From Actinopolyspora lacussalsi subsp. righensis (GTDB lineage Bacteria > Actinomycetota > Actinomycetes > Mycobacteriales > Pseudonocardiaceae), in contig NZ_FPAT01000013.1 in assembly GCF_900116555.1 (NCBI RefSeq), positions 85,473-149,472 of the forward strand: a stretch of DNA of 64,000 bases. Direction: 5' to 3'. The notes under the pieces were generated by a model. That model was not told where the DNA came from. It worked only from the letters and a program-made list of their open reading frames with translations, and did no database searches. Below, piece after piece: positions 26,117-34,136 of this stretch. The position numbers and the translations under genes are program-made. The first letter of the stretch is position 1. Each line of letters begins with the position of its first letter.

Positions 26117-27958
26117 ATGCCTACTACTCATATTCTACATATATCTGCGCCCTTTGTCGAATTCGAACTGCGAGGTCCGACACACTCCGATATTACTTCC
26201 GTAGAGCGCCTATCCGGGCCGGTCACACAACTTCATGTCGATTCCTCAACGGGTTCTGCCGATGTAGTCGTCCTTGGTGAAACTGCGGCGACTGACCCTG
26301 GTGCCAGCAAACTCTTTACTGGTCCACCGCTATTTGAAGACACCACCTATCGTATCAGGGCAAAATCAAAAATTGCTGGCCAGCTACCGCAGCTCGTGCA
26401 CCGTGACCCTCAATTACTTCGAAACATCGACACTTTTTCGGACGATCTGACGTCCATGGGTACAATCAACTTTAATCGCCAAGTTGGGGTTTCAAGACTA
26501 GATGTCCAGGTCGGGCACGAGATGCTTCGAATCACGTTGGAGATATTCCCAACAAAGATCGATTATGCAACTGACTACCAGACTATGGTAACGGACGTAG
26601 CATCAACAGTAAGATCGCTTGCTCTGGAGTATCTCCGTGCCACATATCGTACAGGTACTGCGTATGATACGGACGATACTAGCTCGCTTGATTGGCTTAC
26701 TCTCGTCCGGAATGAGATCGATACAATCGAGCGAGCAATTCACTATATCAATACTCATCCAGAACGTACGCTAGTACACGAAATTGCAAACACACCCATA
26801 AGTCGCATCCGGAAGGCCGACTCTGCGGTAAGAAGAGCTATAATCAAGGGATCAGGTCGTGGTCCCAGTATCCCCGTCTCAGCAGTAGGCCAGGTGCGTA
26901 GTGTTCTGCCATCCGTACAGAATACCGAAACTGCCGATACGAACGAGCATAGATGGATCCGACTTAACCTCCTGCTCATCATTGATCGACTATCGGAAAT
27001 ACATCGTCATCTCCTCACAGAGGTTCAGCAGCACCAGAAAGACAGTAACACTGTCTCCGTTCGCCGCGCAAAAGAGGAGAGCGAAGTCGCGGAATTCCTC
27101 CATCGCGTCAATCTCCTTGTCGACCTTCCAATATTCGCTGGGATTAATAAGCACCCGCCGCCTGGATTCTCATCATTGGCGCTGCACAATTCGACCGGCT
27201 ATGGAGATGCCTATAGGGCGATCACGGCACTTCGACTCGGTCTTTCCACAAACGGAACAGGAATTGACTTGTCCGTAATGGATGTTCACGAGCTTTACGA
27301 AACGTGGTGCTTTATCGAAGTTGTACGGATAATTCTTAGCAAGACAGGAACTCAAGGGGATCTGTCAGAACTCCTAGCAGTGGAAGAATCAGGGATCCGC
27401 ATCCGTCTAGCACACGGGAAACGCAGCTCGGTAGCATGTGAGTTTTCGCATATCAATCTAGAAGTGACTTACAATCAACGGTATCCAACATTGACCGGTG
27501 AGCAACGGCCAGATATCGTCCTTCGCATTCAACATAGGACATGGCCAGAATTGGTTATTCTTCTCGATGCAAAGTATCGCCTAGATAATTCCCAGTCCTA
27601 CAGGCAGCAATTCGATTGCGTTGGGCCCCCTGTTAAAGCAATTAATGCCTTGCATCGATATCGCGACGCGATAGTAGTCGGACCCCCTGGGGAGCAGGGC
27701 CGGCCAGTCGTTAAGGGCGCAGCGTTGTTTCCAATGTCACGTGAAGAATCGAAAGACTTTCAGGGATCGCGTCTTCAGCGCGCGCTAGAGCACCTAGGTA
27801 TTGGCGCCCTCCCTTTTCTGCCCGGAAACACCAACTTCCTCGAAGAGTGGCTGGATCAATTAATTCAGCTCCCTCCTGAGGAACTAGCTGTACCAGGTCT
27901 TCCTCATATTGGACTGCAGGAAGTCAGTCGTCGTACAAAGCTTACGGGCGGTGGCTGA
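26117..27958 (+). CDS. McrC-like DUF2357 nuclease subunit
   Basis: 613 residues, 4 bp behind the McrB-like gene. The N-terminal ~340 residues form a beta-rich then helical DUF2357-like region. The C-terminal part contains a PD-(D/E)xK nuclease signature: RPDIVLRIQ (Asp near 465) and VILLDAKYR (D-x-K near 484-486), followed by the Gln of QQFDCV. Much longer than E. coli McrC (348). Pairs with the McrB-like motor as in McrBC, LlaJI and BsuMI. Stop at 27956; an IS element lies 80 bp downstream. Confidence 0.88.
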   Translation: MPTTHILHISAPFVEFELRGPTHSDITSVERLSGPVTQLHVDSSTGSADVVVLGETAATDPGASKLFTGPPLFEDTTYRIRAKSKIAGQLPQLVHRDPQLLRNIDTFSDDLTSMGTINFNRQVGVSRLDVQVGHEMLRITLEIFPTKIDYATDYQTMVTDVASTVRSLALEYLRATYRTGTAYDTDDTSSLDWLTLVRNEIDTIERAIHYINTHPERTLVHEIANTPISRIRKADSAVRRAIIKGSGRGPSIPVSAVGQVRSVLPSVQNTETADTNEHRWIRLNLLLIIDRLSEIHRHLLTEVQQHQKDSNTVSVRRAKEESEVAEFLHRVNLLVDLPIFAGINKHPPPGFSSLALHNSTGYGDAYRAITALRLGLSTNGTGIDLSVMDVHELYETWCFIEVVRIILSKTGTQGDLSELLAVEESGIRIRLAHGKRSSVACEFSHINLEVTYNQRYPTLTGEQRPDIVLRIQHRTWPELVILLDAKYRLDNSQSYRQQFDCVGPPVKAINALHRYRDAIVVGPPGEQGRPVVKGAALFPMSREESKDFQGSRLQRALEHLGIGALPFLPGNTNFLEEWLDQLIQLPPEELAVPGLPHIGLQEVSRRTKLTGGG

Positions 27959-28034
27959 CGAGAGTACGTTACGATCCACTATGTCGTGCTTCGTGATATA
28001 TAGTCGAGACAGTCGAATTCATGGCAAGTCAGGT

Positions 28035-29013
28035 ATTGAGGTGATCTCAGCGAGTTTTAGGTCGTTGGGTGTTCGAGTTGGGTGAGAACGAGTGCGGCTT
28101 GGAGGATGGGGCCGATCTTTCTGGGGCTGGCGGTGATGTGTCCCATGGCGCGCCATCGCTGTGTGAGCAGGGCGAAGCCGCGTTCGCCCAGGCTGCGGAG
28201 TCCACGGAGCAGGGCGTTGTAGGCGCGGTTGTCGGCGTCGAGGACCTGGGTGACGGGTGGTTGTTTGATGGGGGTGTGCACGCCGATGCCGGTGCCGTCG
28301 TAGCCACCATCGGCTAGGGTCGGCAGCCCGTGAGCTGCGGCTGCGTACAACGCGGGAAGCACGTGTTCGTGGGCTGCGGTCAGGTCGTGGGTCGAGTCGG
28401 GTTCCTCGTCGGAGACCCACAGTGGAAATCCGTTGGGCGCTGACAGGGCCTGAATCGTGTCACCGTGCTCGCCGGTCTTGCCGGAGTAGGACAGGTCGAT
28501 GGTTGTTCCCTGAACGCTGGTGGTTTTCTCGGCGAGACGATCGGTGGTGACCACCGTGCCGTCGAGGATGACGGAGGCATGGCCGTCCTCGTGGGCCTGC
28601 TGCAGCGCCTGATGGAGATCCGGGGCCTGGTCAGCGAGTACGGTGATGACCTCATCGACATACCGATACGCCGTGGCCCGCGAGACCTGGTGATCACGAC
28701 CCAGCTTGTCCGGATTGGTGTGGTCGCGAAGCCACCGTAGTCCCAGCACAGCCTGCCAAAAGCAGGAAAGCGCCCGCGTGTGGGCACGGGTACCGCGGCG
28801 CCGGCGTTCAGCGTGCAGCAGCCACGCCAGATGACCGGCAAGGTCACGCGACACATCGAGGATGGCAGTATGAGCAATCACGGAGAGCCTTTGGTCGTCG
28901 GGCCTGATCTTGTGGCGAGACCAGCCCTACCAGGGGCTTTCCGCCTTCCTTCCAGCGCATCCGCACGCAACCGCCACATGCGCCTGCTTCTACCTCGCTG
29001 AGATCACCTCAAT
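28035..29013 (-). mobile_element. IS5-family insertion sequence, 979 bp, intact
   Basis: 20-bp perfect terminal inverted repeats (ATTGAGGTGATCTCAGCGAG at 28035-28054 and its complement at 28994-29013), flanked by a 3-bp target duplication GGT (28032-28034 and 29014-29016). One transposase gene fills it. High GC content contrasts with the AT-richer cargo on both sides, so it landed after the island formed, between the McrC-like and OLD-like genes, without breaking either. Confidence 0.93.
28057..28881 (-). CDS. IS5-family DDE transposase
   Basis: 274 residues. N-terminal HTH region (LGRDHQVSRATAYRYVDEVI, about 62-80), then the DDE_Tnp_4-type catalytic core: first Asp in VILDGTVVTTDR (near 105), second in TLADGGYDGTG (near 195), and Glu in the C-terminal helix LGERGFALLTQRWR (near 236). 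No frameshift or internal stop, so the element may be active. Confidence 0.93.
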   Translation of the reverse strand: MIAHTAILDVSRDLAGHLAWLLHAERRRRGTRAHTRALSCFWQAVLGLRWLRDHTNPDKLGRDHQVSRATAYRYVDEVITVLADQAPDLHQALQQAHEDGHASVILDGTVVTTDRLAEKTTSVQGTTIDLSYSGKTGEHGDTIQALSAPNGFPLWVSDEEPDSTHDLTAAHEHVLPALYAAAAHGLPTLADGGYDGTGIGVHTPIKQPPVTQVLDADNRAYNALLRGLRSLGERGFALLTQRWRAMGHITASPRKIGPILQAALVLTQLEHPTT

Positions 29014-29305
29014 GGTTCCATTCATGGATAGTATCTGACAAGGAGACCACTATCTACCGTCTTCTCAGGATGATCTCGATCAGTAACCATACCACGACAT
29101 CTCTCACAGCATGCTCCCAATCAAAACGGATCTTATCCCGAGCGGGGACCTGGTACGACGAAGAACTCGATCGATCATCTGCCTCCAAACTCGACTAATC
29201 GGCCCCAGCTCCGTCTAATAACCACCGACAAGTCGCACAGATCAACTCAGCGCGTCATCGATCACGTATCTAATCGATCACTACTACCAGAGTTTCTGAG
29301 TTACT

Positions 29306-30844
29306 ATGGTGGAATTAGCACCCAACCTCCAACTCAAGACCACAGGAGTCAAGTTGTCGGAATATCGAAGCGAATTTCGCGAAAGTGAGCTACAGAATCT
29401 CGAAAACAAAGTATCACGTTCCGACTACGGAAAATACCTTAAAAAAGTAACCCTTAAGCAAATCAGGGGTTTTACCAACCGCGAGGTTACTTTTGATTTT
29501 CCTGTAACCGCTCTAATCGGCCCAAACGGAGGCGGAAAAAGTACTATACTGGGCGCTGCCGCTCTTCCATATAAGGCGGTGAAGCCTGGAACATTCTTTG
29601 CCAAGAGCGGGAAATATGATTCCTCCATGAAAGACTGGACCATAGAATATGAACTAATCGACAAGCAATTGATGGCCGGCATCCATGTACAAAGGACAGC
29701 ACGTTTTCCACAAGCACGTTGGGATCGTAAATCAACTGAACGTGACGTCATTATATTCGGAGTTTCACGTACTATTCCAGCAAACGAACGCAAAGATCTT
29801 ACCAATAATGCCATAGGTAATTATTTTGCGGCGGATTCGGAGGTTTCCCTTGCCGAACCAGTCACGACTGCCGTTCAAAAAATCCTCGGAAAGAGCGTGG
29901 ATGAATACAGCAAACTTCACGTAGATGCAACTGGAAAAGTGTCCATGTTTGCTGGTAAGGACACGAACGGGGAACGCTATTCCGAATTCCACTTCGGTGC
30001 AGGCGAGGCGAGCGTTATTAGAATCGTGTCCGCCATCGAAGAAGCTGATAAAAACACCCTGATCCTTATCGAAGAAATCGAAAACGGGCTGCATCCGGTC
30101 GCAACCAAACACATGGTCGAATATCTCGTCGAAGTAGCCGAGAAAAAGTCCGCGCAAATCATATTTACGACGCATTCCAATGATGCGCTGGTTCCACTCC
30201 CATCGTCAGCAATTTGGACTGCCTACAACGGGGAAGTAAATCAAGGCCGACTTGACATAAACACTCTACGCGCAATTACGGGGCAAGTATCAGCAACCCT
30301 TGCGATTTTTGTGGAAGATACGTTCGCTAAAAAACTCGTGAGTACGGCCCTGCGGCATTATGGCGGGGTGGAAATGGACGCGATAGAGATCCATGCTGTA
30401 GGCGGGGCCGAACGAGCTATTAAAATCAGCGAGGGCCACAACGCGACACCTTCCACTAAATATCCTTCTATTTGCATACTTGATGGCGACAAGAAGAATC
30501 AAGAAAATCCGGCAAGCAACATTTATACTTTGCCAGGAGATAACCATCCGGAACTACACATACTTCATCGTGTCATCGACAATATCGAGCACAATATCGC
30601 GTTGTTGACGGTATCCATGCAATTTCCTTTGTCAAAACAATCTTTCGTAGAAACTGTGATACAACAAAGAGCATCAACAAATCGCGACATTCACTTGATT
30701 TTTCAGCAAATAGGCGCTGATTTGAGTTTCACTTCCGAACAGGTTGTTGCGGGAGCATTCTTGAGCGTATGGGCTCAAGAAAACCCAGCCGAACTGTCGG
30801 AACTAATAGCTCCGTTCGCGCAACTCCTTCCCGGTTCCAAGTAA
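29306..30844 (+). CDS. OLD-like ATPase-TOPRIM protein (putative defence nuclease)
   Basis: 512 residues. ABC-type ATPase: Walker A GPNGGGKST (72-80), signature FGAGEAS (230-236), Walker B LILIEEIENGLHP (252-264), H-loop TTHSNDA (288-294). A TOPRIM-like region follows: FVEDTFAKKL (Glu near 337) and CILDGDKK (DxD near 393-395). This order is that of overcoming-lysogenization-defect nucleases, including GajA of Gabija. No UvrD-like GajB partner is present, so it is a stand-alone OLD (class 1-like) or pairs with the convergent HNH gene. AT-rich codon use marks it as acquired. Confidence 0.88.
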   Translation: MVELAPNLQLKTTGVKLSEYRSEFRESELQNLENKVSRSDYGKYLKKVTLKQIRGFTNREVTFDFPVTALIGPNGGGKSTILGAAALPYKAVKPGTFFAKSGKYDSSMKDWTIEYELIDKQLMAGIHVQRTARFPQARWDRKSTERDVIIFGVSRTIPANERKDLTNNAIGNYFAADSEVSLAEPVTTAVQKILGKSVDEYSKLHVDATGKVSMFAGKDTNGERYSEFHFGAGEASVIRIVSAIEEADKNTLILIEEIENGLHPVATKHMVEYLVEVAEKKSAQIIFTTHSNDALVPLPSSAIWTAYNGEVNQGRLDINTLRAITGQVSATLAIFVEDTFAKKLVSTALRHYGGVEMDAIEIHAVGGAERAIKISEGHNATPSTKYPSICILDGDKKNQENPASNIYTLPGDNHPELHILHRVIDNIEHNIALLTVSMQFPLSKQSFVETVIQQRASTNRDIHLIFQQIGADLSFTSEQVVAGAFLSVWAQENPAELSELIAPFAQLLPGSK

Positions 30845-30874
30845 AATTGCCGAATTTGGCTCTACAGGATCAAG

Positions 30875-30897
30875 GCGCGCCGCCTGCGGCGGCGCGC
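30875..30897 (+). terminator. GC-only hairpin after the OLD-like gene
   Basis: GCGCGCCGCC, loop TGC, GGCGGCGCGC: perfect 10-bp stem 30 bp after the stop. The sequence turns abruptly from AT-rich to very GC-rich here. Confidence 0.7.
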
Positions 30898-31214
30898 TCC
30901 GGGACGACTTGTCATGGCGCTTGCGCGTGCGGCCTGGCGGCCGTTCGCGCGCCAGCCAGCCGCCCGGAGAAGCGGGACTCGACGCAGGACTAGAACGAAC
31001 CCCATGCACGATCGGGCGCTGTCGCACATTCCCTCTGTATCGATCGCCGTGTCTGCCGCAGCCGTGTACCGCTGAGCCCGGCGATCGCTGCCGCGACTGT
31101 GGACATCGGGGGCTCGCTGCGCGAGCCGCGCTGACCACAGCCTTGCCACAGATCCGCGTCCGTACTAAAATCATGCGTTACCTGTTTAGGCAAGCTTATC
31201 CAAACTAGGCACCA
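30898..31214. other. GC-rich non-coding segment with shared structured motif
   Basis: No supported gene. It contains hairpin GGCTCGC-TGC-GCGAGCC (31111-31127) directly followed by CTGACCACAGCCTTGCCACA (31131-31150), which is repeated exactly at 32326-32345 in the decayed neighbouring element. Conservation in two otherwise diverged elements suggests a cis-acting site. Confidence 0.6.
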
Positions 31215-31940
31215 CTAGTTCGTGTCTGCCTGCCTATGTGCTGCAATTGCCTGCCGTGTAATGTGCTCCCAAGTTCCCTCAGCTATTCCGACACCAAAAT
31301 GTGTCGATATATCCATGTCGTTCATAACTGAACAGATCAGCCCCTTCAGATACTCCATGCCTTCACTTTCGAATATCGCCATAAGACCCTTTAACTCCTC
31401 CTCTGACAACTTAGTCAAGGCTCTGACGTACTTAGCCCCTGGACCCGTGTATTCACGCAATTCCGGCTCTTTCCCTGTAGAAATAGCAAAGAGAACAGCC
31501 AAAGAGCCACTGCGTGGATGTTTTGCGACCCATGACCAAAAAATATCTGACTCGGAAGTGTCTGGGGATTGCTCATGGCATCTCTTACACAAGATTGCGA
31601 AATTTTGAGGATCATTAGATCCGCCTAGTGACCAAGGAACAACATGTGCACGCTGAAGGTTTTTGGTTGATATCTTCTTCTTGATCTCTTTCTTGTAATG
31701 ATCAAGCGGACAATATCCGCACGCGAAGCATTCAGGTTCACCAGCGTCCATCAACGGGATCTGATCGAAGCCAGGTAGCTTCCTAGCCTCCCAATACGTT
31801 GCGATAGTTTCCATACTCGGCATCACGGCACGACTGGCTCGCATGAGCTCTCCAACGGCTCGAGATCGACTTTGCGCATCCAAGCTACCGAGCAGGTACG
31901 ACAGGTGAGCACTCCGCCTGCTGGGCCACACGCGGGCCAT
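31215..31940 (-). CDS. HNH endonuclease-domain protein
   Basis: 241 residues. A zinc-finger-like pair, CFACGYC (about residue 71) and the distal CKRCHE, brackets the HNH core QRAHVVPWSLGGSNDPQNFA (about 95-115: catalytic His in AHVVPW, Asn in DPQNF, His in RCHE). The N-terminus is helical; the C-terminal 90 residues are an unrecognised helical domain. Convergent to the OLD-like gene, at the island's right edge. Could be a stand-alone restriction-type nuclease or the effector partner of the OLD ATPase (ATPase+HNH pairs such as Septu are known, though there on one strand). Confidence 0.85.
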   Translation of the reverse strand: MARVWPSRRSAHLSYLLGSLDAQSRSRAVGELMRASRAVMPSMETIATYWEARKLPGFDQIPLMDAGEPECFACGYCPLDHYKKEIKKKISTKNLQRAHVVPWSLGGSNDPQNFAILCKRCHEQSPDTSESDIFWSWVAKHPRSGSLAVLFAISTGKEPELREYTGPGAKYVRALTKLSEEELKGLMAIFESEGMEYLKGLICSVMNDMDISTHFGVGIAEGTWEHITRQAIAAHRQADTN

Positions 31941-32017
31941 TAAGGGCGGTCAATGACGGTCACCACAGACCACCTTGCGCCCCAGGGCAGCAGCCGTGCG
32001 CGGAGACGAGTATCGGA
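31931..32017. repeat. Element right-end sequence, copy 1
   Basis: Runs from the start codon of the HNH gene to the att core and ends GCGCGGAGACGAGTATCGG immediately before the tRNA-derived repeat. A diverged copy ends at 32880. It probably carries arm-type or core-flanking integrase sites. Confidence 0.7.
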
Positions 32018-32077
32018 TTCCCAAGCTGAGAACGCGGGTTCGATCCCCGTCACCCGCTCCAACGGTGAAGGCCCAGG
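32018..32077 (+). repeat. Right attachment-site repeat (tRNA-Gly 3' fragment)
   Basis: Exact copy of 20072-20131: anticodon-loop to CCA of tRNA-Gly plus the first terminator bases. The complete terminator hairpin and T-tract continue to about 32111. It lacks the 5' half of the tRNA, so it is not a functional tRNA gene. Confidence 0.92.
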
Positions 32078-32201
32078 GCAGGAACTTCCGAGTTCCGCCT
32101 GGGCCTTTTTCGTGCGCGGGGTTGGCGGCCTGCGGCAGCGGGGTGCCGGTGCAGGGCGGCTCCGTGCCGAGGATGGTCCGCCGATCCACCGGAAGCGGCT
32201 T

Positions 32202-32318
32202 TCAGTCCGCGAAGCCCGAGGACTCCGACCGCACCGCGAGCTCGGACACCGCAACATCGATGGTTCCCTTGAACCGCAGCAGGTTGGGGCGGCTCATCGT
32301 GAGCACGATCGGGGCGAA
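32202..32318 (-). pseudogene. Truncated homologue of the island left-end gene
   Basis: About 38 codons matching the C-terminus of the 123-residue protein at 20254 (IVLTMSRPNLLRFKGTIDVA, then SELAVRSESSGFAD). The 5' two thirds are gone at the deletion junction near 32318. Confidence 0.75.
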
Positions 32319-32372
32319 CCGCTCTGACCACAGCCTTGCCACACATCAACCGTGTCACCAACCGGGATCTCG

Positions 32373-32690
32373 CTACGGGTGACGGGCTCGGTTGTCGCAG
32401 TCCTTACAGCGTTGATTCGCCCGGAGCTCGACGTTGGCGCCGGCGTTCGCGGCGATGACGTCGCCGTTCCCGAGGCGCTCCCAGGCACGCGGAACGTCGC
32501 GGATCTCTCCCCAGTCGGAGTAATCGGGATGGTCACCCTTGTGGAAGCAGCCGGGAAGATGCGCCATCCCCGCCGGGCTGATGAGGATCAGAGCAGGCGC
32601 GGGCTGCCCAGCGGGCTTGGGTTTCCGAGTGTGTTCGCACTGCCCGACAGGCAGATCGCATCGCTCGCAGCGAGACTCACCAGACGACAT
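32373..32690 (-). CDS. Small cysteine-rich protein of the decayed element
   Basis: 105 residues from the ATG at 32690. Two Cys clusters, CERCDLPVGQCEH near the N-terminus and CKDC near the C-terminus, with GMAHLPGCFHKGDHPDYSDW between: a likely zinc-binding treble-clef-type small protein. It occupies the place of the HNH gene in the first element and may be a distant HNH-like or zinc-ribbon protein. No clear ribosome site, so expression is uncertain. Confidence 0.55.
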   Translation of the reverse strand: MSSGESRCERCDLPVGQCEHTRKPKPAGQPAPALILISPAGMAHLPGCFHKGDHPDYSDWGEIRDVPRAWERLGNGDVIAANAGANVELRANQRCKDCDNRARHP

Positions 32691-32931
32691 GGCCCCATAC
32701 TGCGCTTCCAGGCATGACCTTGTGTGCCATTCGCGATGATCTGCCCCATCAATACCGGATTCGCCGTGAACTTCCGGGCCACGCACGGGCCACTAAGCTC
32801 GCTCGCCCCCGGTCAATGACGCTCAGACCGGGCCGTCTCGCACCGCAGGACAAGAGCCATGCGCGGACACGAGTATCGGCTTGCCAACCAAGGAGCTAAA
32901 GACACTGCCTCACTGACGTGCCGAATACGGC

Positions 32932-33975
32932 TCAGCCGTATTCGGCGAACAGGCGTCCGTTCACGCCGTCGACCGTCATGAAGCCGCCGTAGGGGACGAT
33001 CCACTGTGGTCTGGTATGCCCGAAGGGCGGACCGACCACGACGACCGCGTCCGGGCTGTAGGCGTGCACCACGGAAACCGCGGTGTCGCGCTGCTCCGCT
33101 CGGTTCTCCCGCCGCTGCTCGGCCGTGGGCCGCACGTTGAAGTTGGAGGCCGGCGGACGGGCGACGACTACCGCGTCAACCGCACGCAGGATCCCGCGTT
33201 CCCCGAGAGAACGGAGGATCCAACCGAACTCCCGCGCCGCGATCAATTCCTCCGACGTCTCCAAAAGCAGCACACCGCCGTCGAGTACGGCCGGATCAAC
33301 CGGAAAACGCCCGGCCGTGAGGAGCCACTGCAGCACCTCGACGCACCCGCCCCACGTCCTGCCGGTGCGGGATTCGGCAGGACCGGCCCAGGTCCAGGGC
33401 TCGGTCGGCTCGCGCTCGCCGAATTCGTCGAGTGCGCGGGGATCGTTCCAGTCGTGCCCGATGTCCTCGGACTCACCCGGCTCGGTGAGCTCGATGCGTT
33501 CGCCGGTGAGGAGCGCGGCCCGCAGCGACCGCTCGTGGACCGGATCGACGTGCGGTCCCGGCCCCAGCTGAACCTGGGTCGAGCCGCCGTAGTAGCCGGG
33601 CACCCCCAGCGTCCAGAGCCGATTCAGCAGGTTCGTGTTGTCGCTGTACCCGAGAAAGGGTTTGGGATCGTTGGCGACGAGTTCGGTATCCAGGTGCGGC
33701 ACGACCGTGATCTGGTCCTCCCCACCACTCGTGGTCAGCACCGCCCGGATCTCCGGATCGGCGAAGGCAGCGTTGAGGTCCGCCGCGCGTTCGCGCGCGG
33801 TGGCGTCGAGCTTCCGAGTGGTCGGAAACTCGACGGGCACGAGACCCGTGATGTCCCGCAGCCGTCGCAACGCCTGCTCGTGCACGGCGGAACCGACCGC
33901 GGGAGCAGCGAAGGACGGCGACAGCACAGCGATCCTGTCGCCGGGCCGGGCCTTCCGAGGGTGGACGAACTCCAT
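32932..33975 (-). CDS. LD-carboxypeptidase, S66 family (MccF-like)
   Basis: 347 residues from the ATG at 33975 (MEFVHPRKARPGDRIAVLSP); an ATG 13 codons further out is possible. S66 features: GDRIAVLSPS, AVLTTSGGEDQ (near 90), FLGYSDNTNLLN with the nucleophile-elbow Ser (GYSD, near 120), GGCVEVLQWLL (oxyanion/ligand loop), LLLETSEE (catalytic Glu), and PFGHTRPQW (catalytic His). LD-carboxypeptidases trim murein tetrapeptides; MccF-type members cleave microcin C-like peptidyl nucleotides. The family cannot be split by eye. First host gene right of the island. Confidence 0.92.
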   Translation of the reverse strand: MEFVHPRKARPGDRIAVLSPSFAAPAVGSAVHEQALRRLRDITGLVPVEFPTTRKLDATARERAADLNAAFADPEIRAVLTTSGGEDQITVVPHLDTELVANDPKPFLGYSDNTNLLNRLWTLGVPGYYGGSTQVQLGPGPHVDPVHERSLRAALLTGERIELTEPGESEDIGHDWNDPRALDEFGEREPTEPWTWAGPAESRTGRTWGGCVEVLQWLLTAGRFPVDPAVLDGGVLLLETSEELIAAREFGWILRSLGERGILRAVDAVVVARPPASNFNVRPTAEQRRENRAEQRDTAVSVVHAYSPDAVVVVGPPFGHTRPQWIVPYGGFMTVDGVNGRLFAEYG

Positions 33976-34136
33976 GTGACCGACCCTAGGAGTGCTGTCA
34001 CCTCGTTTCGACATTGGATGTGCCGCGGGTACGCATCAGGACGAGTCGATCAGCCTTGATTGAGTACGCTTTCCTTACCGATCCAGCCGTGCTGTCACCG
34101 CTCCACGAGGTAGCCGGGAGGTCATCAGCGGACAAG

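Larger units (their letters stand above)
20072..32017. mobile_element. Genomic island integrated in tRNA-Gly (11.9 kb)
   Basis: Bounded by a 60-bp exact direct repeat (20072-20131 and 32018-32077) that begins in the tRNA anticodon loop and runs through CCA into the terminator, the classical result of site-specific integration into a tRNA gene. Contents: two small left-end genes, GntR regulator, HAD hydrolase, methyltransferase, unknown ORF, McrB-like and McrC-like genes, IS5-family element, OLD-like gene, HNH gene. The 23.1-31.9 kb part is visibly AT-richer, with rare-codon use unlike the flanks. No integrase, excisionase, relaxase or replication gene is recognisable, so it is either defective or mobilised in trans. 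Confidence 0.88.
32018..32880. mobile_element. Decayed second element in tandem with the island
   Basis: Begins with the tRNA fragment and carries a diverged copy of the island's left end (32078-32318 against 20132-20360). It then jumps to the right-end-type segment: the 20-bp motif at 32326 and a small Cys-rich ORF. It ends with a copy of the right-terminal sequence (GCGCGGACACGAGTATCGG at 32861-32879) followed by TTGCCAA, a degraded version of the att core start TTCCCAA. Reads as an older related insertion with its middle deleted. Confidence 0.72.

Noticed and set aside
29370..29400. AATTTCGCGAAAG inside the OLD-like gene as another palindrome copy
   Set aside because: Only the inner nine bases match and the arms are absent; it encodes normal protein sequence.
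29306..30844. Complete Gabija system
   Set aside because: A GajA-like ATPase-TOPRIM protein is present, but there is no UvrD-like GajB gene next to it.
32018..32077. Second tRNA-Gly gene
   Set aside because: Only the 3' half from the anticodon loop on is present; acceptor and D-arm 5' sequences are absent.
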